Positions 34,201 to 44,354 of a stretch of DNA of 64,000 nucleotides are shown piece after piece. How positions within the stretch are numbered: position 1 is the stretch's first letter; each line of letters begins with the position of its first letter. The notes beneath the pieces were generated by a model, which saw only the letters and a list, made by a program, of their open reading frames with translations, made no database searches and was not told the origin of the DNA. Source of the DNA: Pezicula radicicola (lineage: Eukaryota > Ascomycota > Leotiomycetes > Helotiales > Dermateaceae); contig PDUO01000005.1 in the NCBI GenBank assembly GCA_003008705.1, forward strand, positions 437,997-501,996. The letters are read 5' to 3'. Position numbers and translations under genes: made by a program.

Positions 34201-36424
34201 GCACATTTGACCAACTCAACAAAAGTAACGGCTATGTTCAAAGCTTCAAGGTCCAGCACACCAAGAAATCGTCTGCAGTGGATGAGGCAAAGCCAGGATT
34301 CTTAACATTAGGCCAAACAACTGCGGCGCCTTTAGCCGATGCCATGGACGAGAAGAAGCGTCAGCTTGGTGATTTGTCGGTATATCTGTATTACTTCAAG
34401 ACACTTGGAAAGACGACCACTGCGGGGTTTTTGTTTGTCGCCGCGGCTTATGGTTTCCTGCTCAGTTTCCCCAGTAAGTTTCACTTTGTGTATTTTACAG
34501 AATCTTATTGACATACGTACCAGCCGTTTGGCTGAAATGGTGGGCAGATGCCAATGCGATTCAACCAAATCAGAATCTTGGCATGTACCTCGGTGTTTAC
34601 TCACTCCTCCAAACGCTTGCAGCCATATTTCTTGGTCTCATGGTCTGGCAAGCTTTCACCACTATGGTGGTAAAGTCCGGTATCAAGCTCCACTGGATCA
34701 CTTTGAAAACAGTAACATCTGCGCCGATGGCTTTATTTTCGATGGTCGATGCCGGGGTCCTGCTAAACAGGTTCAGTCAGGATATCGAACTCATTGACGA
34801 CGAACTACCGGGAGCGTTGATGAATCTTAATGCAAATATATTTATCTGCATTGGCCAGGCAATTCTGATCGCAACGGCTTCTTTTTATATCGCTCTTGTT
34901 TATCCTTTCATTGCAGCGGTGTTCTACTTCCTTCAAAAGTTCTATCTACGAACATCAAGACAGCTGAGATTTATGGATCTTGAGGCAAAGAGCCCACTAT
35001 AGTAAGCATCCCATACTTTCCCCTAAGTTATCCATCATCTCTGATCTTCTCATAGCACACAGTTTATAGAGTCACTTTCAGGCCTGTCGACCATCAGAGC
35101 TTTTGGATGGCAAAAGGCGGAGTGCGACCTCAACCATGAACTCCTTGACACCTCCCAAAAGCCATTCTATCTCCTCTACATGATCCAGAGATGGCTCACT
35201 CTGGTCCTTGATCTCACAACCATGGCCTTAGCACTTGTTATAACTGGCCTGGCAGTAGGCTTGAGGCATTCAGTCAGTCCTGGGTTTACCGGTGTTGCTC
35301 TAGTCAATGTTATCGGCTTCAATATCACTCTACAGGCCTTGATCATTTGGTGTAAGTGAACTCAACACCCTTCGGAGTTTTGATCCAGTGATGCCGACAG
35401 TCAATGCAGGGACCACTCTAGAGACTAGTATCGGAGCTGTCTCCCGTGTCAAGACTTTTCAAGAGAAGACTGATAGCGAGGACCTGCCAGGGGAAAATAG
35501 CATACCTCCTGAGAACTGGCCAACACATGGTCGTGTAGAGTTTCGCAATGTTTCTGCATCGTACAAGTAAGTTCCACCACCTCAAAACCACGCGAAGACC
35601 GCTTCTATTCAAACTTATAATCTGCATCTTCCATGAAGCAGGGCATAAATTAACAACATGGAACCTTCAGATCCGATAAAAACAAAGTTCTCGACAACAT
35701 CTCCTTCACCTTCCACCCAGGAGAAAAGGTAGGAATCTGCGGGCGATCGGGCAGCGGAAAAAGCACCTTCATCCTCTCACTTTTCCGACTTCTCCCACTT
35801 ACCTCCGGCTCCATCTTAATCGACAACATCGACATCTCCACCCTCCCCCGAGAACTCCTCCGCTCTCGCCTCAATGCCATCCCCCAAGAACCCTACTTCC
35901 TAGCCGGCACAATCCGACTAAATCTAGACCCATACTCACACTCCACCGACCCAGAGCTCCACAAAGCCCTCCAAAAAGTAAAACTCAATACCGTCCTTCC
36001 AAACCTCGATTCAGAAATGGATCCCGAATCCCTTTCTCACGGCCAACGACAACTCTTCTGTCTTGCTCGTGCTATTCTTCGGAAAGGCAAAATTGTTGTT
36101 TTGGACGAAGCTACTAGTTCTGTTGATCGTAAAACTGATGCTTTGATGCAACGGATTATTAGAGATGAGTTTAAGGATCGTACTATTGTTGCTGTTGCGC
36201 ATCGTTTAGATACGATTTTGGATTTTGACCGTGTTGCTGTTCTGGATAGGGGCGTTTTGGTTGAGTGTGATAGTCCTGAGGTTTTGTTGAGGAGGGAGAG
36301 TGGCGCGTTTAAGGCGTTATGGGAGAATTATAGTTCTGGGAGGAAGGAGGATGGGGAGTCTGGGTCTGGGTCTGGGTCTGGGTCTGGGTCTGGGTCGGCA
36401 TCTGATATCGAAGTGGGAATTTGA
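31296..36424 (+). CDS. ABC transporter, ABCC/MRP type, full length
   Basis: ATP-driven membrane exporter with TMD0-TMD1-NBD1-TMD2-NBD2 layout, roughly 1,450-1,500 aa over a dozen or so exons. The N-terminal TMD0 has several helices (LILSVLPSALFLLIAPIRIL onward). NBD1 has Walker A GPVACGKSTILK, signature LSGGQKQRM interrupted by an intron (about 33859-33917), and Walker B VVFLDDVFSGMD. NBD2 has Walker A GRSGSGKSTF, a variant signature LSHGQRQ and Walker B IVVLDEATSSVD. In NBD1, Asp replaces the catalytic Glu after Walker B, the asymmetry usual for ABCC proteins. All junctions can be kept in frame, so the gene looks intact. Intron 34081-34131 is best read as GC-AG. The C-terminus ends in a Gly-Ser repeat coded by a TCTGGG microsatellite. 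Likely substrates are toxins or xenobiotics (inference). Confidence 0.92.
34081..34131 (+). other. Candidate GC-AG intron in the ABC transporter
   Basis: The 51 bases start GCAAGT and end AAGAG|CA. Removing them gives IATHAAVNLLPSADYI, close to the expected NBD1 H-loop region. As 51 is a multiple of three and holds no stop, retention would insert 17 residues just after the H-loop histidine. Confidence 0.55.
36358..36395 (+). repeat. Hexanucleotide microsatellite coding Gly-Ser
   Basis: About six copies of gggtct inside the last exon of the ABC transporter, coding a (Ser-Gly)n tail. Confidence 0.9.
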
Positions 36425-37153
36425 GGGACGCATTTATAGTTTGGAAACTATACTTGATGTCTATAGTGTTCTAAGAGTAGATAGAGTTTTAGGAGTTTAG
36501 AACAGACATAGAGCAGGACGATTGGGCTTCTGCGCCTACGCCTGACCAAGACCAGCCTCACCGTCCACCACTCTCGTAGTCTACAAGACCAAATTAACCA
36601 ATACACTAATGATAGAACTACGCAATACATATTAGAGGAGCGACGGCCCTACACTCGCTATCTATACCGTTAGACGAGAATGGTAAAGATAATGAGGAGA
36701 AAACCGTGTCTGAACTTGAGAAGTCCTGCTCTTGGCTTTTAAGGAGCAAGAGAAACTGTCGTCAGCTCACACTCCTAGATCTCTACGTCTTTACCGTCAC
36801 CCCGCTAAGCTATCGTAACCTCAGATTGACCAGGAATTAGTTGTGTATCTAAAACCTACTCTCTAAAGCCTAACCTTCTTTCCTTTCACTCCCTGTATTA
36901 TTGTTTCCTTGACAGTCGACGCCTACTCCGGATCGCTAAAAGGCGCCGATTTCTGTCACCTCCAGGATTGCTCTCATCCTCATCCTCATCCTCCTTCTTC
37001 GACTCTCGCTACTCCAGCGAGTTCTTTAATTCTTTACATATGGAGGTTTCGGTGTTCCTCCGGAAAACAGTTATTCCAGCCGGAGCCAGGGCGTAGCTGG
37101 CCGCAGCTGAACGGCTTAAAATTACAATCTACAAGATCTTCTAGGTCTTTGAG
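36425..37153. other. Intergenic, no supported gene
   Basis: Moderate-GC sequence between two plus-strand genes. It contains stretches that look formerly coding but every frame is interrupted. A short (tcatcc)n run is at about 36974-36990. Confidence 0.4.
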
Positions 37154-38185
37154 ATGGCTCAATATCCGTACTTACAGGTTGTGACATACCATTGGTCTGA
37201 AGCAGACAACTCCATGATCTGTGCCTCGATGGGGAAAAGTAACAAGCAGGATTATCCGGCTTCCCCCACTGCCTCCATATCAACAGGAGCTTTTAACCGA
37301 TTGCCTCTCGAGGTCATTCACAACGTCCTAGGCCACCTGGATATTAGCACGATTGGGTCTGTTAGGTGTCTGAGCTGGAATAGCAGACTCATAGTAGACT
37401 TGTTTCCGCCATACCGAGATCTTACTACTTATGCATCTTCAGTCCTCCGCGTTCTTTACTCTACACATCTCGCGTCAACTTACAGTGTAGGGCAGCTCTA
37501 CACTGTCCTTACGAACGATCGATGCGTATGCTGCGAAGCTTTCGGGCCATATCTCTCACTCATTACATGTGAACGCTGTTGCTTCTCATGTCTCTATGAC
37601 CCAAAGATGGCTCCAACCACTCTCTCTACCGCTGCTTCTGCATTTGGTCTCTCCAAGAACGAGATAAAGAAGAAGATCCCTATTGTCACAACACTCCCAG
37701 GAATCTACACTATTGAGCGCACTGAAAGAAAAAGGATATTGAAAGTTGTGAGCGTGAGAAAGGTTTTAGCTCTTGCCCTTGAAAAACAGAACAAAACTCA
37801 ACCGGGGGGAGAAGACCTCACAAATCTCAATAAGAAAGCAAAAGACCTTATAATACACTACAATGATCCCATCCGTTTTATGGTCTCGACGCCTATTCCC
37901 TATCTCAACACCCGAAATCATCATACGGAATCAGGAGTTTGGTGTCGAGGATGCGAGTTAGTGTGGTATAGAAGCTCTAGTCGCAAGTGGTCTAGTGATT
38001 GCTACAAGAGAGTGTTAGATACGGCATATTTGGAGGAGGAATATGTACGGCATTTTGAGGAGTGTGAGGCTGCAAAGGAGCTTTGGGGACTCTTTATACG
38101 CGAAGGGAAAGGCTTGGAGCATTTGCATAGGGGACGACACCGAGAGTGGGCTTCAAGGAATGTGGAAAGGCGAGTCGCTATATAA
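37154..38185 (+). CDS. F-box domain protein
   Basis: Intronless 343-aa protein. The F-box is at about aa 48-90 (FNRLPLEVIHNVLGHLDIST, then SVRCLSWNSRLIVDLFPPYR), so it probably serves as substrate receptor in an SCF ubiquitin ligase. After it come paired cysteines (CVCCEAFGPYL, ITCERCCFSCLYDP) and, near the C-terminus, WCRGCELVW and HFEECEAAKELWG, a layout seen in many expanded fungal F-box families that may bind zinc. No membrane segment or signal peptide. Target unknown. The convergent neighbour is the NACHT NTPase, whose stop lies about 160 bases away. The start is the first ATG of the frame; it leaves about 45 residues before the F-box, of which the first 30 are not conserved-looking. Confidence 0.8.
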   Translation: MAQYPYLQVVTYHWSEADNSMICASMGKSNKQDYPASPTASISTGAFNRLPLEVIHNVLGHLDISTIGSVRCLSWNSRLIVDLFPPYRDLTTYASSVLRVLYSTHLASTYSVGQLYTVLTNDRCVCCEAFGPYLSLITCERCCFSCLYDPKMAPTTLSTAASAFGLSKNEIKKKIPIVTTLPGIYTIERTERKRILKVVSVRKVLALALEKQNKTQPGGEDLTNLNKKAKDLIIHYNDPIRFMVSTPIPYLNTRNHHTESGVWCRGCELVWYRSSSRKWSSDCYKRVLDTAYLEEEYVRHFEECEAAKELWGLFIREGKGLEHLHRGRHREWASRNVERRVAI

Positions 38186-38347
38186 TCTCGTCTATTACGA
38201 GGCCAAGTTTCTTTAGATGACCTCGAACTCTGTACAAGAAATTGGGAAAATATCAAAATATATATATATCGCTTATACATATCCAGATATATTAGGGAGG
38301 CTGCTTGTTCCTATTTATTACCTATGCTATGCCATGCCATGTCATCT

Positions 38348-40740
38348 TTACCATAGCTTCTCCTGACCTCTTACTGCCTCAAGAAGCTTGTCATCTTTTG
38401 CAGCAAGGTCATAATGCTGGTTGCGATAAGTTACCGCATACCTCAAGAACTTGTGGTCATCAACAAACGAAATCCTAGGCCTTTCGAGAACTAAGGTGGA
38501 TCTTTTCCTGTCCTTATTGAACAGAATCTTGGACGATGAATGACCAGAAGACCTATCAAGTTGAAAGGCATCAAAGTTACAGTACCAGTAACAAACCAGT
38601 GCCAAGATGCGATGAGATTGTGCGGGATCCAAAGAATGCTCCCATCTGATCTGCTGGGATAATTTCGGCGTTGGCGGTAGCCAAGCGTGCGTATTGGAAG
38701 TTGCTTGCAAGAAGTCTTTTGCAGATTGGTGTACAAGGAAGACACGATCATTCGTAATTTGCACAAAAAGCCCACAAAGATCTCGGATGAGAGTTGGGAA
38801 GGACTGACGAGGTGTCAGACACATGTCTTTCTCTGACCGATCCTCCTCCTCTAATGTCATTGCTATGTTCAACTCGTCAAGTGTTAATGGTCGCATCGCA
38901 GCGGTGACTATGTGCAACAATTTTGTAGCCTTTATCCGATTCAAACTGCGTGAGAGAATCTTCTCGTAAACTTCGGTAACAGTCTCCGGGAGTGTGTTGA
39001 GTATAGTCATTAACTCTTTCGTAGATGCTCCCGCGTACATGTCTAGTTCTGGGAATATCAAAGCCACCCAAAGATATGTCGTATTCTCAATCTTACTAAT
39101 ATGGTAAGATATTAGCTCATGGGCGTTATCTTCAATACCATTCCATCTTCGAGTTTCGCGAAACTGCTTAATCTTTTCATTTATGACCAGGCCAATCTCG
39201 AATCCCATTTTTGCTCTTTCTGCTGGATTCTCACCCATGAGTTGAACATCACTGGTATCGTATCCGCTCCTTCTAAAGGCGTTCCGGATGAACGTATATG
39301 GGCGACTTGTGACGAGAAATTTCAGCCTAGTCCCTTTGCTTGGACTTGCGAAGAAACTTGACAACTTTTGGATGAAAGGACTTCTGCTTGAGTCGGCACC
39401 TTCATCTAGTCCGTCTAACACGCACACAACACCCGATAATGTGGGATCAGCGCAGCAGTCAATCAAAATGCTCCATAGATCCTCAAACGAAGGTCGACCC
39501 ATTTGAATATATGACGCGGCGTAGAGCCTCAATAAATACCGTCGCTGACAGAAAAGCTGATATAGTATAGCGGAAAGCGCATGATAAGCACTCTTACTGT
39601 GCTCGTCATCATCCTTCAAGAAGAAATAACAGAGAGCTACTTCTTGATCGAAATTGGCAAGGTCCGGATTGTCGACTAGAAATCGGGCCAACACTGACTT
39701 GCCACATCCTGGGTCTGCAGATACCAATAACATTCTGGAGTCTGGGGTTTCTAGCCATGTACGGTACTTCTCATGTCCCAAGAACCATTCGCATGTCCAA
39801 GGGAGACGTTCGGGATTTTTGTCCTTGTTAAAAACATAATCGCTGGTCCGTAATGCCATAAACCATTTGGTCTCCTCTTGCGTTTCGTCTTGAGCTACCT
39901 TTGACAACATGGCTCTTTCTAAATCTGCGACTTTTTTCCGAATATCTTCAGAAACATCCCGATGGACCGCGCTTTGTTCGATATGAGCCAATTCGACTTC
40001 GCGGTGGATTAAGCTCTCCTTCAAATGAGCCAGTTCTGCTTCTTTCTCAACCGCAGACCGATGTCGATGAAACTGGTCTAAAGATTCGCCATATTCTCTC
40101 TCAAAAGTTCTCCATGTCATCTTGAAACCAATACTAGCGGTTGCTAGAAAAGGCGACTGAGACCCTCTCCGAAAAGTTGCTTTCGCCTTTGTGCAGAACT
40201 TCAGAATGTCCAGATAGGCTTCGGATATAGCCCTAACCAGTCGATCATGCTTGGAGAACAGCTCTTCGTAATCTCTAAGTCGAGGAAGTACATCATCAAT
40301 CTCCTGGAACATTTTGACCAGTGGATCAAAATATTTCCCAAACTCTCTTGCGAGCTTGGACTTGATTAATGGCAATTCTTGGGCAGGGAAGAGTAACTTA
40401 CATGAAGGAGAACCCGAATGCTTCCCCAAAGTGGGCACAATATCAAACTTGACGCATTGGAGTATACATCAAGAGCAGCCCCATACTGTTCGATACCTTC
40501 AATGAATGGTTGAATCTGGCTGATGAAACGTCTTGAGCCGCTGGTTGCCTCGTGCTTTTTCTGTATGGCACTAGTATCGTAGAATATAGTTTCGAGCGAC
40601 GCTGTTTCGAAGAGTTCTTGTTCTGATGTATTTAAATCCTGTACATATTTTGCGCGGGCTTGCTCCCAGGCACCAGTCTTGGGCAGAGGCTTGATGTTCA
40701 ATATGTTAAAAGTTGTCCTTTCACTTGCCAGTGTCGCCAT
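38348..40740 (-). CDS. NACHT-domain STAND NTPase without C-terminal repeats
   Basis: 783 aa from two exons (40402-40740, 38348-40360) joined by a 41-base intron. The N-terminal region (about aa 1-200) contains CPLWGSIRVLLH joined to SKLAREFGKYFDPLV and an Asp/Leu-rich helical stretch (EAYLDILKFC), resembling the helical domain common upstream of NACHT in fungi (DUF7708-like, from memory). A coiled-coil-like Glu/His repeat follows (LAHLKESLIHREVELAHIEQ). The NACHT core has Walker A VSADPGCGKSVLARFL (about aa 326), Walker B GVVCVLDGLDEG (about aa 425) and sensor-like RLKFLVTSRP. The winged-helix region includes LTLDELNIAMTLEEEDRSEK and DLCGLFVQI. The frame ends soon after, without the WD40, ankyrin or TPR repeats usually found. 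Such proteins act in non-self recognition and cell death in fungi; that role here is inference. Confidence 0.88.
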
Positions 40741-41630
40741 GATGGTTTCATTGTACACCCATATACTATATTTGGCAGCTAAGAACCTGAACTGTTGAAG
40801 TGGGCAAGGAGGAGTGGGGTTGTCGTAGGAAATCCAGTCGAGTAAGCCTTAGTTAGAGTGACAACACTGCTGTAAAACCTAGCCAATCGCAGTCTTCACC
40901 ATACTGATGCCTGATATGGAGGATTATTACGGCCACTTGGATCGAAACTCCCTATACTATGGATAGCAATTGCTATTTCACCACTTTCGATGCGGTCAAG
41001 AGTAGGTAGAATAATAAAAAATTAGGCACATATTTCCATTGGCTGAACACAAGTATCTCACTTTGGTATTACAATTAGATCGAGACTAAACTATTGTATA
41101 TCTCGGTATAGGCTATTAGCTAACTGCCGTAGTATCATTTTACTGTTATTTAAGTACAAGTATTGGCAGGAGTGGTACAAAACAGCGAGGTTGCACATAG
41201 AAGTTATTATGCAGGAGATAATACTATAAAGTAGTCTTTTATATCTACTATCTCATTTACCTAATCCTTTTCCCTCTGCATCTTCCACTTATCCTTCCCT
41301 CCCATTCCCTACAATCTCAGAACAGAAGACAATATTTTAAAATAACTATAGGTTTATATACAATATTCCTGCTAATATATCCCCAGGGTTTCTACAGGAT
41401 CTTGTATCCGCCACGTGATCTGCGGCCCCTATACTCACCTTTCCTGCCTAAAGTTCTGCTATGCTTGAGTGGCGCACAAATCCAAAGGTCCTCAGGCCTT
41501 ATAGATGTTTATAACGGTTGGAATTCCTGTGACGTAGGTCTTCTTTATTGCAGCTCCGTTTCCGTTAGCGGACTCCGTAACTCGACGTATTTAAGTAGTC
41601 ACCTTAGTTATTAATAAAAGCTACCAATAA
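40741..41630. other. AT-rich intergenic block
   Basis: No gene supported. It should hold the promoter of the NACHT gene and the 3' end of the Orf172 gene. Confidence 0.4.
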
Positions 41631-43499
41631 CTACCTTCTCTGATAGGACAAGAAAATAAAGTAAAACAGGAAGTCTAAGACAATCCCAATAGTTATGCCC
41701 CACATACTTCCCATCCAGGAATATAGGAAGAAGACAATGCTACAAAGTGAAAAGAACAACTTAAGTCCAAGCAATGACTCCAAAAGAGATATGATACAAA
41801 GCACAAGACTTCTGACAGTGAATAAGAGACAGTGTAGATGATAAGATGTTTCTTCTGCCTCTTGTATCATAGAATCCACAAGGTCATCGAATATCTCGGA
41901 CGTCGTAGGTGGTTTCCGCCAATCTTCCCAACTTATGTCTTGGAACCGGTTCCCAAGGGCATGATATCTTCGCACCCAACAACCCCTCAACCTTTTATCC
42001 TCACCATAAGGTGTTGGACTAGTGAGGCAGTCCCAAGATTCGAGTGCCGGTTTTAGCACACTCATGCGTGTCATATAGCGGGTAACAAAAGATCTCTTTT
42101 CCTTCTCATCTGGTGCTATCCATTGCCTCCATTTATGTACTACTGCTAGAGCAGTCTCATGGTCAATCTCATACCACTCCCCATGGGTGACATCGTCCTT
42201 AACCTGTCCTCCCCATGTTGTAACATCTGTGCCAGGGAGAAGATCCCGGTGGCTTACCTTACATTTACCACACTTGTACTTTCGCCTTCGTTCCCACAAC
42301 TCGATTTGAATGATCCTTTCTACAATACCATAGTTGCAGAAGGGTTTGTCATTGGGGTCCGGGATGGGTTGGATAGGAAGCTTGCACTTCTTACTCCAGT
42401 CTTCCATGCGGTCACTGGGTATGCGGTTCGTCATGCCAATTTTGATAAAGCCAGAGTTCTCCTTTAATTCGTACATGTAAATATATCCATATTCTTCTCC
42501 AATTGGCCGGCTTTTGCGGTCTAAGAAATTATGTGGCTTCTGAAAAAGTTCAGGTCTATTAAAGCTTGTTTTGGAGTTCTTTTTGGGCGTGGGTCTTTTG
42601 GCACTTTTATTGTCTTTGCCCCCCAAAAAAGCGTGCAGCGTTTCATTCACCTGAATTTGATTTTCGTGGAATGGGACAAATATCGGAGCTGGAATCGGTG
42701 ATTTTGAAGGTCTCCCTCTTTTTCTGGCTTGTGGCTCGCTCTTATGTTGTTCTTCGGAGTAGTCACCTAGTGGATCCTGTGGGGATTGATGGTCTTCGGA
42801 AGATTCTTCACCAAGCCCCGGAGTTTTGGCGATTGCGTTTTCATGTTCGCACAGCTCCGAATTATTTCCTTTCGGACTTAAAGCTGGCGCTTCTTGCTCC
42901 GCACAGATTGCAGGAGCAGTGGTACACCTTGACCCGGATGTCCCTTCATCTTCTAGATCAAGTGCTTTGTCCTCAACAGTCTGGGCTTCGCTATCCTTTA
43001 AAGCAGAAGATAACGTAGCATAGTCCTCCTGTTCAAAACCCCCGGGCACCCTTAGAGCAGATCCGGATTCATTGCTTCTTTGTGTACACCCAGTGAAGGA
43101 GAGCTTTCCTTCTCCTTTGACGTCTTCAGTGGATTCTTGCGCACTCTCGTTCGAGGATACTTGACTTGAGCCAATTCGTCTCTGATAACGACTGGGGTCT
43201 TTCGGCATTGGTGATTGAGGGATCATGAATTCTTCCGTTTCCGAAAAGCTCTCCTCGTGGCTCGGCGGTGTAATAGGCGACTGTGGAGGATATGCAGGAG
43301 TAGTCGGTTGGTCCCAGACAATATTTATGCTCGCTGTTGACTTGGAACTAGAGACAGAACCACTGCTGCTACTTGATCGGAGGCTGGAAGGTGGTGATGT
43401 TGGCATTTTGAAGGGAGGTTTTTTTGTTCCATTGGGGGGAGTAGTGGTCATAGATCGCGTCTGCCTTTTGGAAGCTTGTTCTTGTGATCTGGTCCTCAT
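41631..43499 (-). CDS. Orf172/GIY-YIG-fold protein with AT-hook and C-terminal membrane helices
   Basis: 622 aa, intronless, ATG at 43499. Residues 1-330 are disordered and Ser/Pro/Glu-rich, with an AT-hook-like ARKRGRPSKSP near aa 260. The folded domain (about aa 335-470) begins YGYIYMYELKENSGFIKIG and continues TNRIPSDRMEDWSKKC, GIVERIIQIELWERRRKYKC and the end block HGEWYEIDHETALAVVHKWR. This is the T5orf172 (DUF1766/MUG113-like) branch of the GIY-YIG superfamily, whose members bind and may cleave DNA. A CGKCK pair may hold zinc. The last 80 residues contain two to three hydrophobic helices (FTVRSLVLCIISLLESLLG, LFFSLCSIVFFLYSWMG, ITIGIVLDFLFYFIFL), implying membrane attachment. Actual nuclease activity cannot be judged from sequence alone. 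Confidence 0.85.
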   Translation of the reverse strand: MRTRSQEQASKRQTRSMTTTPPNGTKKPPFKMPTSPPSSLRSSSSSGSVSSSKSTASINIVWDQPTTPAYPPQSPITPPSHEESFSETEEFMIPQSPMPKDPSRYQRRIGSSQVSSNESAQESTEDVKGEGKLSFTGCTQRSNESGSALRVPGGFEQEDYATLSSALKDSEAQTVEDKALDLEDEGTSGSRCTTAPAICAEQEAPALSPKGNNSELCEHENAIAKTPGLGEESSEDHQSPQDPLGDYSEEQHKSEPQARKRGRPSKSPIPAPIFVPFHENQIQVNETLHAFLGGKDNKSAKRPTPKKNSKTSFNRPELFQKPHNFLDRKSRPIGEEYGYIYMYELKENSGFIKIGMTNRIPSDRMEDWSKKCKLPIQPIPDPNDKPFCNYGIVERIIQIELWERRRKYKCGKCKVSHRDLLPGTDVTTWGGQVKDDVTHGEWYEIDHETALAVVHKWRQWIAPDEKEKRSFVTRYMTRMSVLKPALESWDCLTSPTPYGEDKRLRGCWVRRYHALGNRFQDISWEDWRKPPTTSEIFDDLVDSMIQEAEETSYHLHCLLFTVRSLVLCIISLLESLLGLKLFFSLCSIVFFLYSWMGSMWGITIGIVLDFLFYFIFLSYQRR

Positions 43500-43958
43500 G
43501 ATGTTGTTACCAGCAAGTAGGAATAAAAAGTGAGTATCTTAACCAAATCAAATATGAAGTAGTAGACTGGGAAGAAAACCAAAGGCGGAATCAATGAGGT
43601 GGATGAAAGCAAGTACTATGGAGACTTATGGTTGGTGAAGCCAAAATACCTTACGGGCGCAGTATCCAAACCACTTGCAGTGTTCACCGAATGATGTGCC
43701 TAGTTTCAAGTCCACAGACATGCAGGTGGCTCTTTTTACAACTGCGCCTGCAGCAGCAAGGGTACGTCTCCTGTACTTCGCCCTCGGTAACCAGTCAAGG
43801 CTGAACTTGCCATAACTGTTATGAATTACCATGGGAAGAAGTTTCGTAGATAATTTAACGTTGTAAAACATTTCTAATAAAGGATGGGCTTCTTGGGGGA
43901 GGGGCGAACAGAAATTTACTCCTATAACTGAGTTTATGTAACTGCAACCCTGGCAGTA
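43500..43958. other. Promoter side of the Orf172 gene; one weak small frame
   Basis: An ATG-started 81-codon minus-strand frame (43626-43871) with a Cys-containing C-terminus exists but has no family features, so I do not call it. Confidence 0.35.
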
Positions 43959-43960
43959 TA

Positions 43961-44352
43961 CAGTAGGTAGATATAAGTCTATCTAGTAGCCGAATTTATA
44001 CTAAAACGTTATATATAACACTTTAAAAGTTTATAACAAATGAAATAGTTAAAAATATACCTTTATACTAGAAATATTATATTAATAGTTATCTATAATT
44101 ATATAATATTATATTACATTTTAGAGATATTGTTATTAGTGTTTATAGCTTTAAAATAAGAGGGGCTTATGTTTTACTACTTTATACTCTTTGTAATTTC
44201 TAATTTCCTTAGCTAGTTTTAAGGTATTATTTTAATATTATATAGAAAAGTTTAAGATATACTTATACCCTAAGTTTTTATAAGATAAATAGTTATACTA
44301 ATCGTATTTTAGTGTAAATTCGGCTACCGGATATACTTATGTCCACCCACTG
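43961..44352. mobile_element. Tc1/mariner-type MITE with TIRs and TA duplication
   Basis: A 392-base AT-rich element. The left end reads cagtaggtagatataagt and the complement of the right end reads cagtgggtggacataagt. Similarity continues through 'tagccgaattta(t/c)actaaaa', giving terminal inverted repeats of about 45 bases. Both ends are flanked by TA (43959-43960 and 44353-44354), the target preference of Tc1/mariner transposases. No coding capacity, so non-autonomous. Confidence 0.85.
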
Positions 44353-44354
44353 TA

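Noticed and set aside
43626..43871. 81-codon ORF upstream of the Orf172 gene
   Set aside because: ATG-started but no recognisable features and lies in AT-rich sequence next to a MITE; could be chance.
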